A stretch of DNA of 64,000 nucleotides from Lewinella sp. 4G2. GTDB taxonomy: Bacteria > Bacteroidota > Bacteroidia > Chitinophagales > Saprospiraceae. The DNA is taken from assembly GCF_001625015.1 (NCBI RefSeq), contig NZ_LVWJ02000014.1, positions 3,844,001 to 3,908,000 on the forward strand, written 5' to 3'. A model generated the notes under the pieces. The model was not told the origin of the DNA and ran no database searches. It was given only the letters and a program-made list of their open reading frames with translations. Below are positions 17,216-25,461 of the stretch, piece after piece; within the stretch, counting starts at the first letter, position 1; every line of letters starts with the position of its first letter. The translations under genes were made by a program, and so were the position numbers.

Positions 17216-19447
17216 ATGATTATTCGAAAGGGCACGAGTGCCGACTTCAACCATTTAGAGACCTTTGTTTGGCAAGCCATCTTTCCTGCGTTCGACGTGG
17301 AAGGCCTGACCGCCGAGCAACGAGCTGAGAATGACGCCCTGGTTGAAGATGCCCGCAATTCCGTCATCAGCGCCGTCGACCACGACGAGATGGAAGTGCT
17401 CATTGCCTACGATCCTCAACAGCGCCGCCTTGCGGGCTACGTGATTGCGGATAAGCGCCCGCGGTCTTACGCTTCCATTGATCTCATCATCGTCAAGAAA
17501 GCCTACTGGGGCAAAGGGGTTGCACAACAACTGTTGGACGCCGCGTTGGTGCTCATTGGAGATCACCGTTCGGTCTCCCTCGAGGTGCGCCACTACAACG
17601 ATCGCGCCAAGGCCTTCTTTGCTAAGTACGGGTTCATCGATTCGGGAGAGACTAGTGGCGACCACGCCATTCCCCGCAGCCTCCTCGTCAAAGAAAAAGT
17701 GGAAGCAGAACCGGTGGTGGAGCCAGTGCAAGAGAAGACTGTTGCTAAGACCAGTAAACCCAAACCCGTTGCCGGTACTAGCCTTGAAAGTCTGAACTTC
17801 TCCGCAGCACCGCTGCCTGAAGTTCGGCAGGACGACTTCCCCACCCTCGCCAACGAGCCCGTCTTTGAGGACCTACCTGACTTCAACCTGGCCACCGATG
17901 CTGAACCGATCTTTACTACCGGTACTAATGCCCTCGCTACGGCGGCCGTAGACACGCCCCTCTTCGAAGAAACGAATTTGGACGATGAGACCATCACCCA
18001 ACTCGAAGCTTTCATCGCCCGGGCCAAAGCCAAAAAGGCGGGGCAACCCGTAGAGAAGATAGCCCCGGTACCGCCGCAGAAAAGTTCGCCAGCCCCGCCA
18101 GCTACAGCGCCGGCCAATACTAAAGTAAACCTGGATCCCACTCCCGTTTTGGATAGGCCCTTAGCTTCAGAGGCGGACGAAACATTCGAAGATGGTGAAG
18201 AAGTACCCACGGCTACTACAGTACTGAGCGAACCCAGCTTCGAATTTGGGTTCTCAGAACCCACTGCCGAGCCCGACGATAGCGATGTAGATGAGTTTGC
18301 GATCGTATCGCCCGGAGTAAAGATGGAGCTGGAGATCGAAGAAATTGCTACATCCACTGCCGAACCTGAAGCACCGGCTGAAGCCTCTTCAGTAAACAAC
18401 TTTTGCCCCAATTGCGGGACGGCGCTGCCTCCTTCCGCTAAATTTTGCTTCAACTGCGGCACCCCGCAAACGGTAGAGACTTCAGCGGTCGCTCCCAGCC
18501 AATTAGATCCGCTTGAACACCCAGGTACCTCCGCAGTAGGTGCGGCTATTGAATGGGAGGTGACCAGTGGTGAAGTCAACAAGGAATCTTCGGTGGAACA
18601 AAAATTACCCCCCATCCCCGAAACTGCGTTATCACTTGAGCCTGCAGTAGATGACTTGGGAGATGCTGAGCCAGAAGAGGAGAGGATTGTAGACGATGGG
18701 AATGATGAAGCAGGAGCAATCCAATCTGCCTTCACGAAGCGCTCCGCCTTTACCACGGCAGGGTTAAAGGAAGACTTTAGGCGGCTCCTCGAGGATCGGG
18801 TCAACCGCTACTTCGGGGAACGCCGCCTGGCCGCCTACTTCACCCGCCTGCAGAACGACCGGGAGTTCCAGTTACTGCGGGATAGCACGCTGAGCAATCT
18901 CAAAAGCTGGTTGGACGATCAACACGGTGGGGCGGACGTAAGCAAAAGAATCCTGGACACCCAGGAGGATCTCGTAGAATACTTTCTGGTGGAGTCCGCA
19001 CGCGATCTTCACCGCTCAGCCTTCCCGCAAAAGTTGTTGCGCTACCAATCGTTGGACTGGCAGCAAGTCGACCTCTTTCAACTGGTCATGGACTACCTCA
19101 ACTTTGGGGAAGAATCTGAGCAGATCCATACCGACTTCGTCCAAATGCCCGCCCGAGCACTTAAAAACGCGACGGCTTCCTTTCTGCAAGCGGCGAAGGA
19201 CGAGCGCATCTTTTTCATCTGCGACCAGAGTCTCATAAGTCAGGCCAAGAACGGTTTTGCGATGACGGACAGCGCCATCTACTGGAAGAACATTTTCCAA
19301 CCGCCGGGGCAGGCTTTCTACAAAAACATGCGTGCCCCCCGGATCGAAGGTGGCCACCTGGTGGTGGACGAAAAGTACTTCGATGCGGGCAGCCGGCTCA
19401 ACCTGAAAATTGCGCTCTTGCTGGACAAACTTCGGCGGGCCTACTGA
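17216..19447 (+). CDS. GNAT acetyltransferase / zinc ribbon / PH-like fusion protein
   Basis: This is a 743-residue cytoplasmic multidomain protein. Residues 1-165 form a GNAT N-acetyltransferase fold (GKGVAQQLLDAA, then VRHYNDRAKAFFAKYGF). Residues 166-395 are an acidic, Pro/Ala-rich linker. Residues 397-416 form a zinc ribbon (CPNC and CFNC pairs). A second acidic linker follows. The region from about 520 to 743 is a globular domain whose end (GFAMTDSAIYWKN) resembles bacterial PH-like domains. Substrate and role are unknown. A TATATTTG motif at 17171-17178 may be the promoter -7 element. The gene appears to be single. Confidence 0.75.
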   Translation: MIIRKGTSADFNHLETFVWQAIFPAFDVEGLTAEQRAENDALVEDARNSVISAVDHDEMEVLIAYDPQQRRLAGYVIADKRPRSYASIDLIIVKKAYWGKGVAQQLLDAALVLIGDHRSVSLEVRHYNDRAKAFFAKYGFIDSGETSGDHAIPRSLLVKEKVEAEPVVEPVQEKTVAKTSKPKPVAGTSLESLNFSAAPLPEVRQDDFPTLANEPVFEDLPDFNLATDAEPIFTTGTNALATAAVDTPLFEETNLDDETITQLEAFIARAKAKKAGQPVEKIAPVPPQKSSPAPPATAPANTKVNLDPTPVLDRPLASEADETFEDGEEVPTATTVLSEPSFEFGFSEPTAEPDDSDVDEFAIVSPGVKMELEIEEIATSTAEPEAPAEASSVNNFCPNCGTALPPSAKFCFNCGTPQTVETSAVAPSQLDPLEHPGTSAVGAAIEWEVTSGEVNKESSVEQKLPPIPETALSLEPAVDDLGDAEPEEERIVDDGNDEAGAIQSAFTKRSAFTTAGLKEDFRRLLEDRVNRYFGERRLAAYFTRLQNDREFQLLRDSTLSNLKSWLDDQHGGADVSKRILDTQEDLVEYFLVESARDLHRSAFPQKLLRYQSLDWQQVDLFQLVMDYLNFGEESEQIHTDFVQMPARALKNATASFLQAAKDERIFFICDQSLISQAKNGFAMTDSAIYWKNIFQPPGQAFYKNMRAPRIEGGHLVVDEKYFDAGSRLNLKIALLLDKLRRAY

Positions 19448-19506
19448 GACCATTTCGACCGGTCAAATTGATCTTTAAGGTTCGTATCCTTTCCTATCTT
19501 TACCCC

Positions 19507-20046
19507 ATGCCCAGCCCCAGCATCATCCACGACAGCGCCCGCTTTGGTCTGACCATCGAGCGCCTCTGCCGACACCTGATCGAGGAGCACGGAGATTTTG
19601 CCAACACCTGCCTGATTGGCATCCAAACCGGTGGGGTGCAACTGGCGGAGCGCCTCCACCAACGGCTACAGCAACTGGGCCACCCCAGCCTACCCTACGG
19701 CAAACTGGACATTACCTTTTACCGGGATGATTTCCGTACCGCAAAGGGCCCACTAACCCCCCACGAAACGGAGATCGATTTTCTTGTGGAGGACAAGCGC
19801 GTCATCCTAGTCGACGACGTTCTCTACAGCGGTAGAACCACCGTAAGTGCGCTAACGGCCCTCAACCATTACGGCCGGCCGGCACAGGTTGAGCTACTCG
19901 TCCTGGTAGATCGCCGCTTCCGGCGCACGCTCCCCATTCGTGCGGATTACCGGGGTATTTCCGTCGATACCCTCCACGACGAATACGTTGAGGTACAGTG
20001 GCAGGAGCTCGACGGGGCGGACCAAATTTTACTCAAGCGTTCCTAA
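19507..20046 (+). CDS. pyrR: PyrR-type phosphoribosyltransferase
   Basis: This is a bifunctional pyr operon regulator / uracil phosphoribosyltransferase family protein of 179 residues. The PRPP-binding loop is VILVDDVLYSGRTT (99 onward), and KLDITFYRDDF is typical of PyrR. The ATG at 19507 matches family N-termini. An upstream in-frame start at 19468 adds 13 unlikely residues. A TATCTTTA motif ends 4 bp before the ATG, so there is no room for a long PyrR-type attenuator leader. The gene lies 8 bp before pyrB, which supports a role in pyrimidine synthesis. Confidence 0.88.
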   Translation: MPSPSIIHDSARFGLTIERLCRHLIEEHGDFANTCLIGIQTGGVQLAERLHQRLQQLGHPSLPYGKLDITFYRDDFRTAKGPLTPHETEIDFLVEDKRVILVDDVLYSGRTTVSALTALNHYGRPAQVELLVLVDRRFRRTLPIRADYRGISVDTLHDEYVEVQWQELDGADQILLKRS

Positions 20047-20054
20047 ACCAAGCG

Positions 20055-21014
20055 ATGGCAACCGATCAGCAACTTTCCGTCCCCCACGTTCTCGGCATCA
20101 AATATCTGGAGGCCGCCGACGTGGAGTTGATCCTGGACACCGCACGGGAATTCAAGGAGGTCATCAACCGGCCCATTAAGAAGGTGCCTAGTTTGCGGGA
20201 CATCACGGTGGCCAATCTTTTTTTCGAGAACTCGACCCGTACACGCATCAGCTTTGAATTGGCCGAAAAGCGACTGAGCGCGGATACCGTGAATTTCAGC
20301 GCCGCCAGCTCCTCCGTCAAGAAGGGAGAAACCTTGCTGGATACCGTCAATAATATCCTCGCCATGAAGGTGGATATGGTCGTGATGCGCCACCCGGCAC
20401 CCGGTGCCCATCACTTCCTGGCTTCCAAGATCGATGCGAGCATCATCAACGCCGGGGACGGTACCCACGAGCACCCGACTCAGGCGTTGCTGGATGCTTA
20501 TTCCATGCGGGACGCCGTTGGGGGTGATCTCCGCGGCAAGCGCATCTGCATCTTTGGGGACATCAAGCACTCTCGGGTGGCGCTGAGCAATATATTCTGC
20601 CTCCAAAAGTTAGGTGCAAAAGTCCGTGTCTGCGGTCCGCCTACACTCATTCCTAAACACATCGGTAGCCTCGGCGTGGAGGTTAGTTACAACGTCGACG
20701 AAAGTTTGGCTTGGTGTGACGTGGCTAACGTCCTGAGGATTCAACTGGAGCGGCAGGATACCAAGTTCATCCCTAGCCTAAGGGAGTACAACCGCTACTT
20801 TGGCCTCACCCGTGAGCGGGTGGACCGGTTGGAGAAGCCCGTCGTCATCATGCACCCTGGTCCCATTAACCGAGGGGTTGAGATTGATACGGCGGTGGCG
20901 GACTCCGAACACAGCATCATTCTGGAACAGGTGGAGAACGGCGTCGCCGTGCGTATGGCCGTGCTGTACCTGCTCGCGGCACGCCGGAAGACGGCTGCCG
21001 TAAAACCCGCCTGA
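20055..21014 (+). CDS. pyrB: Aspartate carbamoyltransferase catalytic subunit
   Basis: This enzyme condenses carbamoyl phosphate with aspartate in pyrimidine synthesis, 319 residues. The carbamoyl phosphate site shows FENSTRTRISFE near residue 58 and HPTQALLD near 140. MHPGPINRGVEI near the C-terminus is diagnostic. The ATG at 20055 matches the family. An in-frame upstream start at 19998 would overlap pyrR. The stop codon overlaps the ATG of the acyltransferase gene (TGATG). No regulatory subunit gene is nearby. Confidence 0.95.
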   Translation: MATDQQLSVPHVLGIKYLEAADVELILDTAREFKEVINRPIKKVPSLRDITVANLFFENSTRTRISFELAEKRLSADTVNFSAASSSVKKGETLLDTVNNILAMKVDMVVMRHPAPGAHHFLASKIDASIINAGDGTHEHPTQALLDAYSMRDAVGGDLRGKRICIFGDIKHSRVALSNIFCLQKLGAKVRVCGPPTLIPKHIGSLGVEVSYNVDESLAWCDVANVLRIQLERQDTKFIPSLREYNRYFGLTRERVDRLEKPVVIMHPGPINRGVEIDTAVADSEHSIILEQVENGVAVRMAVLYLLAARRKTAAVKPA

Positions 21015-22288
21015 TGGGATTGCTGTACCAGGTGGTCAAACCCGTGGCCGGCTACGTGCTGCGTCGCTTTTACCGTAACATCGACATTACCGGTCTCGAG
21101 CACATCCCGAGGAAGGGAGCGGTTATCCTGGCCGCTAACCACCCTACGGCGTTCATCGAACCCTGTTTACTGGCTTGCTTTCAGCCGCGGCAGTTGCACT
21201 TTCTTGCGCGGGGGGACCTGTACAAGAACAAGCTGGCCACCTTCGCCTTAAGGACGCTTAATATCCTCCCCGTCTACCGCATCCAGGATGGTGGCTTCGG
21301 CAAACTGCGTAATAATTTTGAGACCTTTGACGACTGTTTCCGGGTTTTAGGAGACGGGAAGGCTATTATGATTTTAGCGGAGGGGTCCTGTGTCCACGAG
21401 AAGAAGCTGCGACCATTACGCAAGGGTACGGCGCGGATTGCGCTGGGCGCGCTGGAGGCGGACCCTACCCTTTCGGAAGTACACATTGTTCCAGTTGGCG
21501 TCAACTTTACGGCGCCCGATCGTTTACGCTCCACCGTCATGATTCGTTGCGGCGAACCCATCAAGGCATCCAAATGGCTTCAGGATTACCTTTCCAACCC
21601 TACGCCTGCCCTAACCAACCTTACCCGGCACCTGCGGCAGCGCCTCTCGCCCCTCGTCGTGCAGCATCCTTCCGACGTAGCCGTCCCAGCAGCGGAATTA
21701 GCGCTCGAAATTATTCGGACTCAGGTTCCTGAACTGACCGGCTTGAGCCACGATGGCCGACAACTCGCCGCCGAACTGGAGACTGCCAAACGTTCGTTAC
21801 CTACCGAATTACTCAATAAGCTAGCGGCTCAGTTGCGGCACCACGGAGTAAGCATGGACGCTGTCGCGGGTGCTAAGCAAGGAGCAAGCAACAATCGGCA
21901 ACTGAATCGGCCGGGAAATCACTGGCACAAATTGGGATTCTTTTGGGTACTGCAAATCCCTCTTCTGCCCATCCATTGGATTGCCGACTATATCGCAACG
22001 AACAAGGTTAACCACGTAGAATTTCACCAACCGGTACGCTTTGCAGCTACGGCAATTGGTCTGGTGGTCCTCATACCGCTCTTTCTGATTATTCTGCCAC
22101 CAATCGGTAAAGCCTGGACCATTGTGGCCATCCTCACTTGGAAGTTTTACCAGCGGATGTACGATCGAGAGCAGGGACACCATGAACAAAAAAGGGTACA
22201 CCGGTTGGTCAAAGCGGACCAAAAGAAATTACGCGATGTTTATCAGGAAGTGCTGCGCGAGCTAGATTTTCCGCAGTCAGTTGAGTAA
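21014..22288 (+). CDS. Lysophospholipid acyltransferase family protein (PlsC-like)
   Basis: This is a membrane-associated acyltransferase of 424 residues. The N-terminal half has NHPTAFIEP (the catalytic His block, with Glu where Asp is common) and the substrate block ILAEGSCVHEKKLRPLRKG. Two hydrophobic segments near 340-385 anchor the C-terminal part. The family transfers fatty acyl chains to glycerophospholipids or ornithine-type lipids. Start and pyrB stop overlap. The 3' end overlaps the convergent hydrolase gene by 12 bp. Residues AVAGAKQG near 284 come from a dispersed repeat copy. Confidence 0.85.
   Translation: MGLLYQVVKPVAGYVLRRFYRNIDITGLEHIPRKGAVILAANHPTAFIEPCLLACFQPRQLHFLARGDLYKNKLATFALRTLNILPVYRIQDGGFGKLRNNFETFDDCFRVLGDGKAIMILAEGSCVHEKKLRPLRKGTARIALGALEADPTLSEVHIVPVGVNFTAPDRLRSTVMIRCGEPIKASKWLQDYLSNPTPALTNLTRHLRQRLSPLVVQHPSDVAVPAAELALEIIRTQVPELTGLSHDGRQLAAELETAKRSLPTELLNKLAAQLRHHGVSMDAVAGAKQGASNNRQLNRPGNHWHKLGFFWVLQIPLLPIHWIADYIATNKVNHVEFHQPVRFAATAIGLVVLIPLFLIILPPIGKAWTIVAILTWKFYQRMYDREQGHHEQKRVHRLVKADQKKLRDVYQEVLRELDFPQSVE
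21857..21874 (+). repeat. Dispersed repeat, copy B (in acyltransferase gene)
   Basis: Four mismatches to the 18-bp core, but the downstream AAGCAAGGA is identical to copy A. It is translated in the same frame as copy A, giving DAVAGAKQG in a poorly conserved linker. Confidence 0.65.
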
Positions 22289-23074
22289 TAACTCGGCGAC
22301 CGCCCGCCCAACAACCGGTTGAAGGATGGCTCCCCGGTGGCCCACTCCGTTCATAGGAATGAGGTTGATGCGCTCAGCATCGATGGCGGCGAGCGTCTCT
22401 CCCATTTGGAAAGGGATCAAATCATCGTCGGTTCCGTGCAGAATCGTAGCCGGGCAGTTGCTTTTCGCCAGGTAGTCCTTGGAGTTTAGTTCGTAGCCCA
22501 TGAGTAGATCGGGGAACATCCAGAGGTAGCGATTTTTCATATCAACTAGACTGGTGTACGGGGCAATCAGAACTATCCCTTTCGGATTGTTACGAGAGGC
22601 CAAATAGGTGGTCGGGCCCGTCCCCAGTGAGTAACCGGTGATGATGACGTTTTCCTCACCGTAGGTTTCGGCCAGCTGATGGTACACCACCTCAAGGTCC
22701 TCCGTCATGGTACGTTCTCCGTCTATTTCTCCCCCACTCTTGCCGAAACCCCGGTAATCAACCAGGAATAGATCGGCGCCCAGATCCCGAAAGGAGCGCG
22801 TCTGGTGGAGGCTCCGACCGTTGTCACCAACGTTGCCGTGCAGGTAAAGCACAACTTGCTCGGCGGTATCACCCGGAATGGCGGGGACGAACACCCCATT
22901 AAGCGAAATTCCGTCTTCCACTTCGATAAAGTGTTCGGGAAATCCACCGTAGCTGAAATCGGCAGGCCGCTCCCGTGGGTGGAAGATCAGGTGCTCTTGA
23001 GTAATGAACAGAAGACCGCACATAAGCAGGTAAAAACCCGCTACGTACAGGAGTGATTTCTTTAAAACGCGCAT
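22277..23074 (-). CDS. Alpha/beta hydrolase, membrane-anchored
   Basis: This is a serine hydrolase of 265 residues with one N-terminal hydrophobic anchor (5-25). The nucleophile elbow is GYSLGTG (Ser149). The acid lies in HGTDDDLIP (about Asp217) and the base in GVGHRGAI (His246). The LHGN block near 78-81 supplies the oxyanion site. The substrate is unknown. The ATG at 23074 is chosen because it places the anchor at the N-terminus. A longer frame to 23140 adds unrelated sequence. Confidence 0.85.
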   Translation of the reverse strand: MRVLKKSLLYVAGFYLLMCGLLFITQEHLIFHPRERPADFSYGGFPEHFIEVEDGISLNGVFVPAIPGDTAEQVVLYLHGNVGDNGRSLHQTRSFRDLGADLFLVDYRGFGKSGGEIDGERTMTEDLEVVYHQLAETYGEENVIITGYSLGTGPTTYLASRNNPKGIVLIAPYTSLVDMKNRYLWMFPDLLMGYELNSKDYLAKSNCPATILHGTDDDLIPFQMGETLAAIDAERINLIPMNGVGHRGAILQPVVGRAVAELLLN

Positions 23075-23155
23075 TAGTGAAAGGTCTAAAACAAACAAGA
23101 TGCCCCATTCTCTTGCGAAAATGAGGCATCTGTAACTCAAGATACGAAATGGCGC

Positions 23156-24232
23156 TTAAAGACCGCCCTGTAAATCGTCCTGTAGTGCTTTAAGCGCTTT
23201 CCAGTCACCAGCAGCTGCCAGCGCGGCCTGCTGAGGCCAGGTACGTGGAATGGCCATTTTGTAGCGTGATCCGGCTGCATCCAGGATACCCTGGAGGCGG
23301 CTTTGATCAGCGGCGGCCAAATCGGACCAAGTATTGATGCCATCAGCCTTTAACAAGCCTTCGATCTTGGGGCCGATACCTTCGACGACCTTCAGATCAT
23401 TCGGGTTGTTGCTGCTGAAGCCTAACTCCTTGGCGGCCAGCTTCTCGAATTTCGAGGGCGTCTCAAAGTCACCGACGGTTTCCCGACCGGCATCCGTGAA
23501 CTTCTGGTATTTGATCAGCTCGTCCCAGTCGCCGGCGGCGGCAAGACCGGCCTGGTGGGGCCAGCTGGTAGGATCGGTGAGGCCAAAGTTCTTGCCGGCT
23601 CCTTGCAGCATTTTGCGGAGATCGTCCGCATCAGCTTTGGCGAGGTCCGCCCATTCGTTGTAGCCGTTGGCTTTGAGTACTTCGTTCACTTTGGGTCCTA
23701 CACCTTCGATGATCTGGAAATTATCCACGGCGAAGAGGCCATCGTAGACGCTGCCTCCTGCATCGCCGGAGAGATCTGCGGCGGGGATGATGGTGGCATC
23801 GTCACCAGCAACGCGGTCGTTACCCGCTCCAGCGATTCCGGAGAGCGCGGCGTTGCCCGCGGCACCGGCACCCGTACCGGCGGCGAAAGCTGCTGCGGCG
23901 GAGGCCTTGGTATTAATCACCTCCTGCTCGAGGATGGCTTTATCGGCGTTACAGCTGGCGAGGCCGGCGCGGAGGTCGGCTTCCGCCTTCTGGCTCTCTT
24001 CGAGTTGGTATTTGAGGCTATTATAGTCGGTCTCCCACTTCGTAGCGGCGCCCTTGTAGCGGTCGCGGTCGGCGATGATTTGCGTATTGTCCACTACTTC
24101 GGTGTCACCTCTACGGGTGAGCAGCCAGGTGAGTAAGGATCCGAGGAGGAAGGCACCGAGCGTCCAGAGCCAGTACCAGGGGCAGTGGGCCCAGAACATG
24201 TGGTCTTCGGCTTGTAGAAAAAAGTATGTCAT
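23156..24232 (-). CDS. Membrane protein with two helix-hairpin-helix (COG3743-like) domains
   Basis: This is a 358-residue protein with one membrane segment (about 18-38), a coiled coil (about 50-112), a Gly/Ala-rich linker, and two related domains at about 170-245 and 278-352. Each domain carries an HhH core (IEGVGPKVNEVL and VEGIGPKIEGLL) followed by TSWPHQAGLAAAGDW or RTWPQQAALAAAGDW. This arrangement is known from 'flap endonuclease-1-like' predicted proteins, but no nuclease residues can be identified. The gene follows the OmpA gene by 30 bp, so both probably form one operon and may act together at the envelope. Confidence 0.8.
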   Translation of the reverse strand: MTYFFLQAEDHMFWAHCPWYWLWTLGAFLLGSLLTWLLTRRGDTEVVDNTQIIADRDRYKGAATKWETDYNSLKYQLEESQKAEADLRAGLASCNADKAILEQEVINTKASAAAAFAAGTGAGAAGNAALSGIAGAGNDRVAGDDATIIPAADLSGDAGGSVYDGLFAVDNFQIIEGVGPKVNEVLKANGYNEWADLAKADADDLRKMLQGAGKNFGLTDPTSWPHQAGLAAAGDWDELIKYQKFTDAGRETVGDFETPSKFEKLAAKELGFSSNNPNDLKVVEGIGPKIEGLLKADGINTWSDLAAADQSRLQGILDAAGSRYKMAIPRTWPQQAALAAAGDWKALKALQDDLQGGL

Positions 24233-24262
24233 GATGAATTATAGTTGCGTTGATGAGAGAGG

Positions 24263-25144
24263 TTACTTACGGACGAGGGTGATGTCCGCACGGCGATTTA
24301 GGCGACGGCCCTGTTCGGTGGCATTGGTGGCTTCCGGAACTTTCTCGCCACGGCTGGAGGTCTTGATCTGACCGGCCGGTGCGCCGTAACGGACGAGCCG
24401 TTTCTTCACGAATTCCGCCCGGCGGGAGCCCAGCGCCATGTTGTAGCTATCACTACCGCGGCTATCGGTGTGGCCGACGATGTTGACGCGTTCGCCCGTA
24501 GACTTGATGCGGGTGGCCAGCTTCTGTAAGTAGGTTTCCGTGCGTTGGTCCAGGTTCTCCGTGGACTCATCGTAGGGGAAACGGATCTTGATGTTATCCT
24601 GATCCAACTGTACGACTTCTGCTTCTTCCTGACCGGTAGCAGCGTTGGTCCCAGCGCCGTCAGCACTCCAGTTGAAGTTGGCGGAACTAAACCGTTCTCC
24701 CGCGGCGGGTGCCGTTTCGGGTAGTAATCTGGCGAGCGTACGGATCTTGTCCGCAGGGATGTCCGTTTCAGCGAGCAATCGCTTCTTTACGTCCTCAGCC
24801 CGGGCGAAGCCCATGTTTTCAAACCCGGCGGGTTTTGCCTCTGATTCGTAGTAATTGCCGAATACCTCCAGCGTCTGGTTAGGATCAGCGGCGTACTTAG
24901 CCTTGAGGCGATCCCGCAGGGCGGGCCAGGTTGAGCCGATCGTAGCGGCAGCGGCGCCAGTTGTGGAATAAAGAGCGAAACTCTCCGCGGCCGGTGGCGG
25001 CGCGGCGGGTGGCGAATCAGTCTCGGTAACTCCCGTGACGGCACCGTCTGCACAACACGTCGGTTTGACGCAGGTGTAGAAGGTGGCCAGGGTAAAGACC
25101 AACCACGCCACGGCCATCAGAATGAACTTCAGGATAGTGGACAT
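24263..25144 (-). CDS. OmpA family peptidoglycan-associated protein
   Basis: This is a 293-residue envelope protein. A hydrophobic segment (about 5-22) sits at the N-terminus, followed by a Pro/Ala linker, a BON-like or unknown middle region with the short sequence RLLPETAPAAGERF, and a C-terminal OmpA domain with HTDSRGSDSYNMALGSRRA, which binds peptidoglycan. The ATG at 25144 is preferred. The frame stays open to 25279, but that extension lies over the probable promoter. It is the first gene of the OmpA-HhH operon. Confidence 0.85.
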   Translation of the reverse strand: MSTILKFILMAVAWLVFTLATFYTCVKPTCCADGAVTGVTETDSPPAAPPPAAESFALYSTTGAAAATIGSTWPALRDRLKAKYAADPNQTLEVFGNYYESEAKPAGFENMGFARAEDVKKRLLAETDIPADKIRTLARLLPETAPAAGERFSSANFNWSADGAGTNAATGQEEAEVVQLDQDNIKIRFPYDESTENLDQRTETYLQKLATRIKSTGERVNIVGHTDSRGSDSYNMALGSRRAEFVKKRLVRYGAPAGQIKTSSRGEKVPEATNATEQGRRLNRRADITLVRK

Positions 25145-25461
25145 AAAATTGGGTGTATGTGGAAGAAAAAAGGATGAAAGATGGAATTGCCCTGAGAGGA
25201 GACAAGTCCGGTTTTTATGAGAGACACCATGCAACGCTAGCCTTGACGCGAGCGACACAATTGGTCTTACAGCCAACAATTTAGCATTATGAAAACATAA
25301 ATTCTCCGTTTTCAGGCAAGTTTTTTACATACGTATTCGGCTGGGATACAATTCAACACCCACCACACCGGAAAATGCCCGCCCGATTCAGCAAAATGGA
25401 GCTCTATTCCGCCTGGCAAAGTTGGCCGGTACGGAATCCCGCCTAAGAACTACCCGTGTCT
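25145..25461. other. Intergenic region upstream of the OmpA gene
   Basis: This stretch of 317 bp holds no gene. It contains the candidate promoter at 25291-25319 and an A/T-rich segment around 25270-25350. The left part is open in the OmpA frame, but it reads as non-conserved sequence. Confidence 0.5.
25291..25319 (-). promoter_or_regulatory. Candidate promoter of the OmpA-HhH operon
   Basis: On the minus strand, TTG (25319-25317) is followed by TATGTTTT with about 20 bp between first bases. The last base differs from TAnnTTTG. The leader would be about 145 bp long. Confidence 0.4.

Noticed and set aside
17593-18804. Minus-strand open frame opposite the GNAT fusion (403 codons), Ser-rich
   Set aside because: It mirrors the Glu/Pro/Ala-rich linkers of the forward protein. 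No signal or domain.
19447-19506. PyrR-type attenuator before pyrR
   Set aside because: A promoter-like element lies 4 bp before the start codon, and no anti-terminator/terminator pair is visible.
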